Below are positions 52,977 through 60,500 of a stretch of 60,500 nucleotides of DNA, piece after piece. The notes beneath the pieces are model-generated. The model was not told the DNA's origin. It worked only from the letters and a program-made list of their open reading frames with translations, and made no database searches. Numbering within the stretch: the stretch's first letter is position 1; every line of letters starts with the position of its first letter. The position numbers and the translations under genes were made by a program. Source of the DNA: Bryobacteraceae bacterium (lineage in GTDB: Bacteria > Acidobacteriota > Terriglobia > Bryobacterales > Bryobacteraceae); NCBI GenBank assembly GCA_025980665.1, contig JAICXC010000013.1, positions 1 through 60,500 of the forward strand. The letters run 5' to 3'.

Positions 52977-54857
52977 ATGGGCACCTCTCAATTCACCTTT
53001 CTCAGCCTGTTCGCGCTGGCAGCGACCGGTTACTGCGCCGACCTGCACCCATTCAACACCTGGAACCAATATCTGGGCGGAGCAGGCTCGTCGCAATACT
53101 CGTCGCTCAACCAGATCAATAAATCGAACGTGAAGCAGCTCACTGTGGCGTGGTCCTATGCGACCGGCGATAACGCTCAATACTTGTTCAATCCGCTGGT
53201 GGTCGACGGCGTCATCTATGTGCAGGCGAAGAACAACTCACTCGTCGCGCTCGACGCTGTGACGGGACGGGAGCTGTGGGTCCATCCATTTCAGGGACCC
53301 GTTACCAGCCGGGGGGTGAACTACTGGGAGAGCAAAGACCGCTCCGACCGGCGCCTGTTCACCACCAATGGTGGATTCCTGACGGCCATCGACGCGCGCA
53401 CCGGCCAGACTGTGATGTCGTTCGGCGATAACGGCCGTGCCGATCTGAGAACCGGGCTCGACCGCGATCTGACTAATGTGCTGCCGATTCAGACTAACAA
53501 CCCGGGACGGATCTTCGAAGACATTCTCATCATGCCGCTGATGCGGTCGGGGGCGGATTATTCGTATGTTCCGGGCGATATCCACGCCTACAACGTACGA
53601 ACCGGGAGGCTGCTCTGGCAGTTTCACACGGTGCCGCGGCCGGGCGAGTTCGGATACGAAACGTGGCCCAAGGATTTTTGGACGCGTTCGGGCGGCGGCA
53701 TCAACTGGAATGAGCTGACCATCGATGAGAAGCGCGGCATCGCTTACATCCCTACTGGAACCGGCAAATGGGATCATTATGGCGCGGATCGCGTGGGCCA
53801 GAATCTATTCGCCAATTCGATCATTGCGCTGGATGCTCGCACCGGAAAGCGGCTGTGGCATTTCCAGACGGTGCATCACGACTTGTGGGATTACGATCTG
53901 CCGGCGGGGCCGAAGCTGCTCACCGTGAAGCACGATGGCAAGAACGTGGATGTAGTGATTCAGCCTACCAAGCACGGATTTTTGTTTGTGCTGGATCGCG
54001 TGACAGGGCAGCCGCTGTGGCCGATCGAGGAGCGGCCTGTGCCGAAATCGGACGTGCCGGGGGAGCAGGCATGGCCCACGCAACCCTTTCCTACAAAGCC
54101 TCCTCCGTTCGCTCGGCAGGCGCTGGCCGAGAAGGACGTCAGCCCATACATGCCAGAGGCGGAACAAGCGATCTGGCGTGATCGGATTCGCAATTCCCGC
54201 AACGAGGGTTTGTTCACGCCGCCCAGCATGAGAGGGACGTTGGCGATTCCCGGCGTAGGCGGCGGAGCGAGCTGGGGCACGGCGGCGGTCGATCCGGCTA
54301 AAGGCTTCCTATATATCGTGTCGAAGGACGCGCCGACGATCATAACCATCACGCCGCCTGGAAATTCGGCTGCCGATCAAAAGGGAAAGGCCGTGCCGCA
54401 CGCGCCGCCAGTGACTCCGGTGGATGGTGCCTTCACGCACTACACAGCTCCGTATACGCAGTTTGTGGCGCAGTCGAAATTGCCGTCGCTGTCACCTCCG
54501 TGGTTCCAGCTCACGGCGTACGATCTGAATGCCGGAACGATCAGGTGGCAGACTCCTTACGGCACGGTTCCAACGCTCGCGGCGGACGGACATTCGGATA
54601 CCGGCGTCGTGCAGCAGCAGCGCGGGGGACCGGTGGTAACGGCCTCGGGCCTGATCATTGCTGCGACCAACGACAAAAAGCTGCGCGCCTACGACGCTGA
54701 CAACGGGAAAGTGATCTGGGAGACGGATCTACCAGCGTCGGCGGAGGGCGTTCCGGCAGTGTATGAAATCGGCGGGCGTGAGTATATCGCCCTGTGCGTC
54801 GCGGCGGGGAATGGTCCGGGAGCCTACATGGCGTTTGCTTTGCCCAGCCGCAAATGA
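52977..54857 (+). CDS. Exported PQQ-dependent dehydrogenase (quinoprotein)
   Basis: 626 aa from ATG 52977 with a signal peptide (FTFLSLFALAATGYCA). The family opening is clear: NTWNQYLGGAGSSQYSSLNQIN and LTVAWSYATGD. Eight propeller blades with repeated GRELWV/GRLLWQ/GKRLWHF and VIWE strands follow; these are the W motifs of PQQ-binding propellers. Typical substrates are sugars or alcohols, oxidised in the periplasm with PQQ as cofactor. It has no membrane anchor or cytochrome domain. Its end overlaps an inverted repeat shared with the convergent RidA gene. Confidence 0.85.
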   Translation: MGTSQFTFLSLFALAATGYCADLHPFNTWNQYLGGAGSSQYSSLNQINKSNVKQLTVAWSYATGDNAQYLFNPLVVDGVIYVQAKNNSLVALDAVTGRELWVHPFQGPVTSRGVNYWESKDRSDRRLFTTNGGFLTAIDARTGQTVMSFGDNGRADLRTGLDRDLTNVLPIQTNNPGRIFEDILIMPLMRSGADYSYVPGDIHAYNVRTGRLLWQFHTVPRPGEFGYETWPKDFWTRSGGGINWNELTIDEKRGIAYIPTGTGKWDHYGADRVGQNLFANSIIALDARTGKRLWHFQTVHHDLWDYDLPAGPKLLTVKHDGKNVDVVIQPTKHGFLFVLDRVTGQPLWPIEERPVPKSDVPGEQAWPTQPFPTKPPPFARQALAEKDVSPYMPEAEQAIWRDRIRNSRNEGLFTPPSMRGTLAIPGVGGGASWGTAAVDPAKGFLYIVSKDAPTIITITPPGNSAADQKGKAVPHAPPVTPVDGAFTHYTAPYTQFVAQSKLPSLSPPWFQLTAYDLNAGTIRWQTPYGTVPTLAADGHSDTGVVQQQRGGPVVTASGLIIAATNDKKLRAYDADNGKVIWETDLPASAEGVPAVYEIGGREYIALCVAAGNGPGAYMAFALPSRK

Positions 54858-54918
54858 ACGCAATGAACGCAAATTCTAATTATTCTTTATTCGTGTTTAT
54901 TTGCGTTTATTTGCGGCT
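54846..54918. repeat. 18-bp inverted repeat spanning two convergent 3' ends
   Basis: AGCCGCAAATGAACGCAA (54846-54863) matches the reverse complement of 54901-54918 with one difference (a G-T pair when folded). The left arm includes the PQQ stop and the right arm the last codons of the RidA gene. A 37-nt AT-rich loop separates them. It could serve both directions as a terminator. Confidence 0.6.
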
Positions 54919-55295
54919 AAGACCTTGCGCGCGGTGACTTCGATTTCGATCTTCATGCGAGGGTCGGCGAGACCCGCGGCGATCATGGTCGCGGCCGGAC
55001 GTACCTCGCCGAAGTACTTGCGCAGCACTGGCCAGCAAAGCTGGAAATCCTCGACACGCGGAAGAATGTAGTGCACGCGAACCACTTCGGCGAACGTACT
55101 GCCGGCTTCCTGCAAAGCTCGCTCAATGTTGCGGAAGCACTGCTCGGCTTGCTCGACGACATCGCTTGAGATGGTCATCGTCTGGTAATCGAAGCCGGTT
55201 GTGCCGGATACGAAGACCCACTCGTGGTCTACCAGAGCGCGGGAGTAACCGATGTCCCGTTCCAGCGGCGAGCCGGATGATATGAGGTGTCGCAC
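54897..55295 (-). CDS. RidA/YjgF-family protein
   Basis: 132 aa from a GTG at 55295 (reading MRHLISSGSPLER), 4 bp after the gltD stop; a longer frame to 55391 lies inside gltD. RidA hallmarks: VFVSGTTGFD, ERALQEAGSTFAEVVRVHYIL, RPAATMIAAGLADPRMKIEIEVTA with the conserved Arg and Glu of the imine-binding pocket. RidA deaminates reactive enamine/imine intermediates. The family is usually trimeric and cytosolic. The C-terminal residues (AANKRK) lie in an inverted repeat. Confidence 0.88.
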   Translation of the reverse strand: MRHLISSGSPLERDIGYSRALVDHEWVFVSGTTGFDYQTMTISSDVVEQAEQCFRNIERALQEAGSTFAEVVRVHYILPRVEDFQLCWPVLRKYFGEVRPAATMIAAGLADPRMKIEIEVTARKVLAANKRK

Positions 55296-55299
55296 GCGG

Positions 55300-56694
55300 T
55301 TACGAGCGGAGATATTGGTCCGCCGCCTCAGCCGCCTTACGTCCCTCAGCGATCGCCCATACCACCAGCGACTGCCCGCGACGAGCGTCACCCGCAGCGA
55401 AGACGCCGGGAATCGACGTCTGGTAATTCTCCGCCGCGATGTTGCCGCGCTGGTCGAGCTTGAGGCCGGCTTTCTCGATCAAGCCAGGCTTAACCGGTCC
55501 CGTGAATCCCATGGCGAGGAGCACCAGTTCGGCATCGAGCGTGAACTCGGAGCCATGCAGCGGAGCGAACTTCGGCGCGGAGCCCACGCGTATTCCGTGA
55601 AGCTTCTTCACGTTGCCCTGCGCGTCACCTTCGAACTTCACGGTTGCGACGGCCCATTCGCGCAGGCCGCCCTCTTCGTGCGAGCTTTCCGTCCGAAGTT
55701 GCAAAGGCCACATCGGCCACGGAGTCGCCGGCGCGCGTTCTTCGGGAGGTTTGGGAAGAATCTCGAACTGATGAACACTCGCGGCGTTTTGACGATGCGA
55801 GGTACCTAAACAATCGGCGCCCGTATCGCCACCGCCGATGATGATGACGGGTTTGCCGGTCGCCAGGATGGCTTTTGCCGTGTCTTCGGCATCGCCTTCA
55901 TTGCGCTTGTTCTGCTGCGTGAGGAAGTCCATCGCGAAGTGAATGCCCTTTAGCTCGCGGCCAGGAACCGGAAGATCGCGCGGCTGCTCGGCTCCCATCG
56001 CCAGGACAATCGCCTGATACTCGCGCTGAAGATCGTCGAGCGAGCTGATGTTCACCCGCGTGATGAACTCGACGCCTTCGGCTTCCATCTGCTTAATCCG
56101 GCGGTCGATCCCTTGCTTCTCCATCTTGAAGTTCGGGATGCCGTAGCGCAGCAGGCCACCGATGCGATCGCTCTTTTCGAATACCGTGACCCAATGACCT
56201 GCTCGCGCCAATTGCTGCGCGGCGGCCAGGCCCGCGGGACCCGATCCAGCTACTGCCGCGCGCTTGCCGGTGCGAACTGCAGGAGGCTCGGGCACGATCC
56301 AGCCCTCCGCAAAGGCGTGATCGATGATGGTGCGCTCAATCACCTTAATCGTTACCGGGGGTTCATTGATGCCGAGCACGCACGCCGCCTCGCAGGGAGC
56401 AGGGCAGATGCGGCCGGTGAATTCCGGGAAGTTATTAGTCGAATGCAGCACGCGCACGGCCGCCTGCCAGCGGTCGCGATATACCAGATCATTCCAGTCG
56501 GGAATAATGTTGTTCAGCGGACAGCCGGTGTGACAGAACGGAACGCCGCAATCCATGCAGCGAGCTCCCTGTGTGCGGACTTTGTCGAGCGGAAACTCCT
56601 TGTAGATTTCGAACCAGTCCTTGACGCGCTCTTCTACCGGGCGGCGCTCCGGAAGCTCGCGCGTGTACTCCATAAAGCCGGTAAGTTTACCCAT
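55300..56694 (-). CDS. gltD: Glutamate synthase small (beta) subunit
   Basis: 464 aa. N-terminal 4Fe-4S part: [18 protein letters not shown] and [15 protein letters not shown] site [19 protein letters not shown] and NADPH site [15 protein letters not shown] with TSHR. The enzyme passes electrons from NADPH to the large subunit that makes glutamate from glutamine and 2-oxoglutarate. Its ATG overlaps the end of gltB by 8 bp, and ridA follows 4 bp after, so gltB-gltD-ridA form one operon. Confidence 0.96.
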   Translation of the reverse strand: MGKLTGFMEYTRELPERRPVEERVKDWFEIYKEFPLDKVRTQGARCMDCGVPFCHTGCPLNNIIPDWNDLVYRDRWQAAVRVLHSTNNFPEFTGRICPAPCEAACVLGINEPPVTIKVIERTIIDHAFAEGWIVPEPPAVRTGKRAAVAGSGPAGLAAAQQLARAGHWVTVFEKSDRIGGLLRYGIPNFKMEKQGIDRRIKQMEAEGVEFITRVNISSLDDLQREYQAIVLAMGAEQPRDLPVPGRELKGIHFAMDFLTQQNKRNEGDAEDTAKAILATGKPVIIIGGGDTGADCLGTSHRQNAASVHQFEILPKPPEERAPATPWPMWPLQLRTESSHEEGGLREWAVATVKFEGDAQGNVKKLHGIRVGSAPKFAPLHGSEFTLDAELVLLAMGFTGPVKPGLIEKAGLKLDQRGNIAAENYQTSIPGVFAAGDARRGQSLVVWAIAEGRKAAEAADQYLRS

Positions 56695-59600
56695 GGGCGG
56701 CCGCCTTCTGACGCTCGATTCCCAGCACGCGTTTGTATTCGTGTGGGAAAACTTTCACGAACTTGACCACAAGCTGGTCGAAGTTATCCAGGATCCAGTT
56801 GGCGCGCGGACTGCCGGTCTCCTCGGCATGGCGCGCGATCCAGTAGCGCAGTGATTCGACGTCCTCAGGGAGGTCGACCTTTTCGAGGTCGACACTGGCG
56901 CGATTGCAGCGCGTCTTTCTGAATTCGCCGGTTTCATCCAGCACGTAGGCGATGCCGCCCGACATACCAGCAGCGAAATTCTTGCCGGTATCGGCCAGGC
57001 AGATCACCATGCCGCGAGTCATATACTCGCAACCGTGATCGCCCAGACCCTCGACCACCGCGGTAGCGCCCGAATTGCGGACCGCAAAGCGCTCACCGGC
57101 GCGGCCGTTGAAGAACGCCTCGCCCGAGGTTGCTCCGTAGAGGACCACGTTGCCCACCAGAATGTTCTGCTCGGGTTTGAAGGTCGAACCCTTGGGCGGG
57201 TAGACCACGATCTTGCCGCCGGAGAGTCCCTTACCGACGTAGTCATTGGCATCGCCCTCGAGCTCGAGCGTGACTCCGCGCGCGAGGAAAGCTCCCAGGC
57301 TTTGCCCCGCGGTGCCGGAAAACTTGCAATGAATCGTGCCAGGCTCGAGGCCCGCCGAACCGTACTTGCGGGCGATTTCGCCCGAAAGCATCGCGCCCAC
57401 GGTGCGGTGGACGTTGCGGATGGGCAGCGAAATCTCGACCGGCGTACCGTGATCGATGGCCGGCCGCGCGTGGTCGATCAGCTTTGAATCGAGCGCCTGG
57501 TCCAGACCGTGATCCTGCGCGATCATGCAGCGCCGGCCCACACGCGAAGGAGCCTCGGGATGATACAGCAACTGCGAATAATCCAGACCCTTGGCTTTCC
57601 AGTGGTCGATACCGGGACGCATGTCGAGCATGTCGGAGCGGCCGATCATCTCGTCCATGCGGCGGAAACCCATCTTAGCCATCAGCTCGCGAACCTGCTC
57701 GGCCACAAAGAAGAAGTAGTTGATGACGTGTTCCGGTTTACCGGCGAACTTCTTGCGCAACTCCGGATCCTGCGTGGCGATGCCCACGGGACAAGTGTTC
57801 AAGTGGCACTTGCGCATCATGATGCATCCCATGGCGACCAACGGGGCGGTGGAGAATCCGAACTCTTCGGCGCCCAGCAGAGCGGCGATGGCCACGTCGC
57901 GGCCCGTCTTGAGCTTACCGTCGGTTTGCACGGTGATGCGGCTGCGCAGATCGTTGAGCACCAATACCTGCTGCGTTTCGGCGAGCCCCAGTTCCCAGGG
58001 CGTGCCGGCATGTTTCAGAGAAGTGAGCGGAGAAGCGCCCGTACCACCGTCGTGCCCGGCGATCAGAACCACATCGGCATGGGCTTTCGCGACACCCGCA
58101 GCGACCGTGCCGACGCCCGACTCAGACACGAGCTTTACCGAAATTCTCGCTTTGGGATTGACGTTCTTCAGGTCGTAAATCAACTGCGCCAAATCTTCGA
58201 TAGAGTAGATATCGTGATGCGGCGGCGGCGAAATCAGTCCGACGCCCGGAACCGAGAAGCGAACCTTCGCAATCACCTCATCGACCTTATGGCCGGGAAG
58301 CTGGCCCCCCTCGCCGGGTTTAGCGCCCTGTGAGATTTTGATCTGCAAGTCGTCGGCGTTCACTAAGTAGTTCGTGGTCACGCCGAAGCGGCCTGAGGCG
58401 ACCTGCTTGATGGAACTGCGGCGCCAGTCGCCGTTGGCATCGCGCTTGAAACGCTCTTCGTCCTCGCCACCCTCACCGGTATTGGAGCGCCCGCCGATCC
58501 GGTTCATGGCGATGGCCAGCGTCTCGTGCGCTTCCTTGCTGATCGATCCGAACGACATTGCGCCGGTGGCGAAGCGCTTGACGATTTCAGTGGCCGGCTC
58601 GACTTCATCGAGCTTGACCGGACGTTCGGGCTCGCGGATCACCATCAGCCCGCGCAGGGTACACAGATCCTTATTCTGTTGGTCGATAAGCGCGGCGTAT
58701 TCCTGGAAAGTGGAATAGCCTTCCTCGCGGCCGGCATTCACCGAGTGCTGGAGCTTCGAAACCGTCAGTGGATTCAACAGGTGGTATTCGCCATTGACTC
58801 GGAACTGATAGGAGCCGCCGACCTCCAGCTCAGTCTCCGATTCGGTGGTGGGGCGGAACGCGTGCGCGTGCTTGCTTTGAGCTTCGCGCGCGAGAACGTC
58901 CAGACCGACGCCTTCAATGCGCGAAGCGGTTCCCGTAAAGTACCGGTCGATCAACTCGTGGTTCAGGCCGATGGCTTCGAAGATCTGCGCGCCGCGATAG
59001 CTCTGCAGAGTCGAGATGCCCATCTTCGAGAAGACCTTGAGCAGCCCCTTGTTGATGGCCTTTTTGTAATTCTTGAGCGCTGCTGGGAAGTCTACCGCCA
59101 GCAGGCCCTTTTGCGACATGTCCTCCAGCGTTTCAATCGCCAGATAGGGGTTGATCGCGCTCGCGCCGTAGCCGGTGAGAAGGGCGAAGTGCATCACCTC
59201 GCGAGGCTCGCCCGATTCGATGATCAGAGCGACCTGGGTGCGTTTTCGCTCCCGCACCAGATGGTTATGAACCGCGGTCAGTGCCAGCAGACTCGGAATC
59301 GGCGCCTTGTCCTGGTCGATGCCGCGGTCGGACAAAATCAGCAACCGGTAGCCGTCGCGAATCGCTAGACTTGCACGCATGCACAGGTCATCTAGCGCAT
59401 CCTCGAGCGCCTGCGCTCCACCGGCGGGATCGTACAGCGTGCCCAGAGTGGTGGCCAGGAAGTCTCCCCAGTTGACGCGGCGCAGGCGTTCCAAGTCGAA
59501 GTTGGTCAGGATGGGATGCTCCAGCTTCAGCGTGTGGCAGTGCAGCGCGGTCTCTTCGAGTATGTTGCGCTCGGTTCCGATGTAGCTGGTGAGCGACATC

Positions 59601-60500
59601 ACCAGTTCCTCGCGGATCGGGTCGATGGCCGGATTAGTAACCTGCGCAAACATCTGCTTGAAGTAGTTGAACAGAGGCTGCGGCCGGTCGGAGAGGCATG
59701 CCAGCGGTGTGTCGGTGCCCATGGAGCCGATTGGCTCCTCACCCTTCTCGGCCATGGGAGCGATCAGAATCCGCAAGTCTTCTTCGGTGTATCCGAAAGC
59801 GCGCTGCCGCTGCAGGATGGTCTTAGGCTCGAATCCGTGCACCCGTAAAGGATCGGGCAGGGCATCGATGGTGATCTGGTTCCTCCGGAGCCATTGACCA
59901 TAGGGCTGTTGGGTTGCAAGGGTATGTTTGATCTCTTCATCCGGCACAATACGATGCTCTTCGAGATTCACCAGCAGCATCTTGCCGGGTTGCAGTCGGC
60001 CCTTGTAGGAGACGTTTTCCGGCTTGATAGGCAGAACGCCGGTTTCCGACGCGATGATCAACTGCCCGTCCTTAGTCACCAGGTAACGCGCCGGACGCAG
60101 GCCGTTGCGATCGAGCGTCGCGCCGATCCACTTGCCGTCGGTGAACGCAACGGCGGCTGGACCGTCCCAGGGCTCCATCAGGGAAGCGTGGTATTCATAG
60201 AAATCGCGCTTTTCCTGAGGCATGGTGGAATCGGCGTCCCAGGCTTCCGGGATCAGCATCGCCATCACGTGCGGCAGGCTGCGCCCGCCCAGTGTCAGGA
60301 ACTCGACCGCGCTATCCAGCGAGCCGGTGTCGCTCAAATCCGGCAGGATGACCGGTAGAACTTTGGAAATATCGTTTCCGAATAGGTCTGACTGGAGCGT
60401 CGACTCGCGCGCGTTCATCCAGTTGACATTCCCACGCACGGTATTGATCTCGCCGTTATGGCAAATGTAACGATACGGATGCGCCAACTGCCAGGTGGGA
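56687..60500 (-). CDS. gltB: Glutamate synthase large (alpha) subunit, 5' part missing
   Basis: About 1270 residues are present; the gene runs off the right edge, so the N-terminal glutaminase Cys and some 200 residues are missing. The visible start [20 protein letters not shown] fits the glutaminase domain of GltB. The central and FMN domains follow, then the 3Fe-4S site [23 protein letters not shown] and the C-terminal beta-helix. It makes glutamate with GltD. The first in-window codons are read in frame from 60499. Overlaps gltD by 8 bp. Confidence 0.97.
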   Translation of the reverse strand, partial: PTWQLAHPYRYICHNGEINTVRGNVNWMNARESTLQSDLFGNDISKVLPVILPDLSDTGSLDSAVEFLTLGGRSLPHVMAMLIPEAWDADSTMPQEKRDFYEYHASLMEPWDGPAAVAFTDGKWIGATLDRNGLRPARYLVTKDGQLIIASETGVLPIKPENVSYKGRLQPGKMLLVNLEEHRIVPDEEIKHTLATQQPYGQWLRRNQITIDALPDPLRVHGFEPKTILQRQRAFGYTEEDLRILIAPMAEKGEEPIGSMGTDTPLACLSDRPQPLFNYFKQMFAQVTNPAIDPIREELVMSLTSYIGTERNILEETALHCHTLKLEHPILTNFDLERLRRVNWGDFLATTLGTLYDPAGGAQALEDALDDLCMRASLAIRDGYRLLILSDRGIDQDKAPIPSLLALTAVHNHLVRERKRTQVALIIESGEPREVMHFALLTGYGASAINPYLAIETLEDMSQKGLLAVDFPAALKNYKKAINKGLLKVFSKMGISTLQSYRGAQIFEAIGLNHELIDRYFTGTASRIEGVGLDVLAREAQSKHAHAFRPTTESETELEVGGSYQFRVNGEYHLLNPLTVSKLQHSVNAGREEGYSTFQEYAALIDQQNKDLCTLRGLMVIREPERPVKLDEVEPATEIVKRFATGAMSFGSISKEAHETLAIAMNRIGGRSNTGEGGEDEERFKRDANGDWRRSSIKQVASGRFGVTTNYLVNADDLQIKISQGAKPGEGGQLPGHKVDEVIAKVRFSVPGVGLISPPPHHDIYSIEDLAQLIYDLKNVNPKARISVKLVSESGVGTVAAGVAKAHADVVLIAGHDGGTGASPLTSLKHAGTPWELGLAETQQVLVLNDLRSRITVQTDGKLKTGRDVAIAALLGAEEFGFSTAPLVAMGCIMMRKCHLNTCPVGIATQDPELRKKFAGKPEHVINYFFFVAEQVRELMAKMGFRRMDEMIGRSDMLDMRPGIDHWKAKGLDYSQLLYHPEAPSRVGRRCMIAQDHGLDQALDSKLIDHARPAIDHGTPVEISLPIRNVHRTVGAMLSGEIARKYGSAGLEPGTIHCKFSGTAGQSLGAFLARGVTLELEGDANDYVGKGLSGGKIVVYPPKGSTFKPEQNILVGNVVLYGATSGEAFFNGRAGERFAVRNSGATAVVEGLGDHGCEYMTRGMVICLADTGKNFAAGMSGGIAYVLDETGEFRKTRCNRASVDLEKVDLPEDVESLRYWIARHAEETGSPRANWILDNFDQLVVKFVKVFPHEYKRVLGIERQKAAAHG

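Overview
The window looks like a chromosomal segment of an Acidobacteriota bacterium of the Solibacter/Bryobacter type. The evidence is a 1029-aa beta-propeller protein with the Solibacter-type C-terminal domain (TIGR03437-like), two PEP-CTERM proteins, an ECF sigma factor paired with a TPR-tailed Ser/Thr kinase, a small protein with the N-terminal signature of acidobacterial (ADOP) permeases, and many exported proteins of unknown role. No rRNA, tRNA, CRISPR array, transposase or phage gene was seen. Gene density is high and several neighbours overlap by ATGA or GTGA.

Layout. 1-5.1 kb: exported proteins (a possible lipoprotein cut by the window edge, an SMP-30-like propeller, a BLH-phosphatase-like and a Tat-exported DsrE-like pair) and a sodium/solute symporter coupled to a tandem universal stress protein. 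5.1-11.3 kb: signalling (a membrane histidine kinase, a tandem HD/HD-GYP protein overlapping a FadL-like outer-membrane protein, and a GAF/kinase/receiver protein whose phosphotransfer residues look lost). 11.3-16.3 kb: housekeeping (aconitase, arginyl-tRNA synthetase, 2Fe-2S ferredoxin). 16.3-27.2 kb: exported proteins (matrixin-like protease, GlcG/HbpS-like protein, lipoprotein, M19 dipeptidase, large zinc protease, beta-barrel, giant propeller) and a YkgJ-type Cys-cluster gene with a decayed second copy. 27.2-31.9 kb: a minus-strand operon mazG - GNAT - enolase-superfamily NSAR/OSBS - MFS - SDR. 32-34.1 kb: two PEP-CTERM genes flanking a Lys-rich small protein. 34.2-44.7 kb: rplA-rplJ-rplL-rpoB-rpoC, with a terminator in front, no rplK, and a promoter plus attenuator-like hairpin before rpoB. 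44.7-47.1 kb: DUF72 protein, an N-terminally incomplete hypothetical gene and an ADOP-prefix membrane protein. 47.2-52.7 kb: one minus-strand run of ECF sigma factor, Ser/Thr kinase, a 426-aa exported protein, a DUF6152-like protein and two DUF6644-like membrane proteins. 53-60.5 kb: a PQQ dehydrogenase, then ridA and glutamate synthase gltD/gltB, the last cut by the window end.

The best candidates for undescribed biology are the ECF-kinase-membrane cassette (47.2-52.7 kb), the apparently dead hybrid kinase at 9.6 kb, the Cys-rich insertion in RpoB, and a recurring GTAC(T/C)AGTAC-type palindrome in intergenic regions, including those of both PEP-CTERM genes. All family names were assigned by reading the sequence, without database searches.
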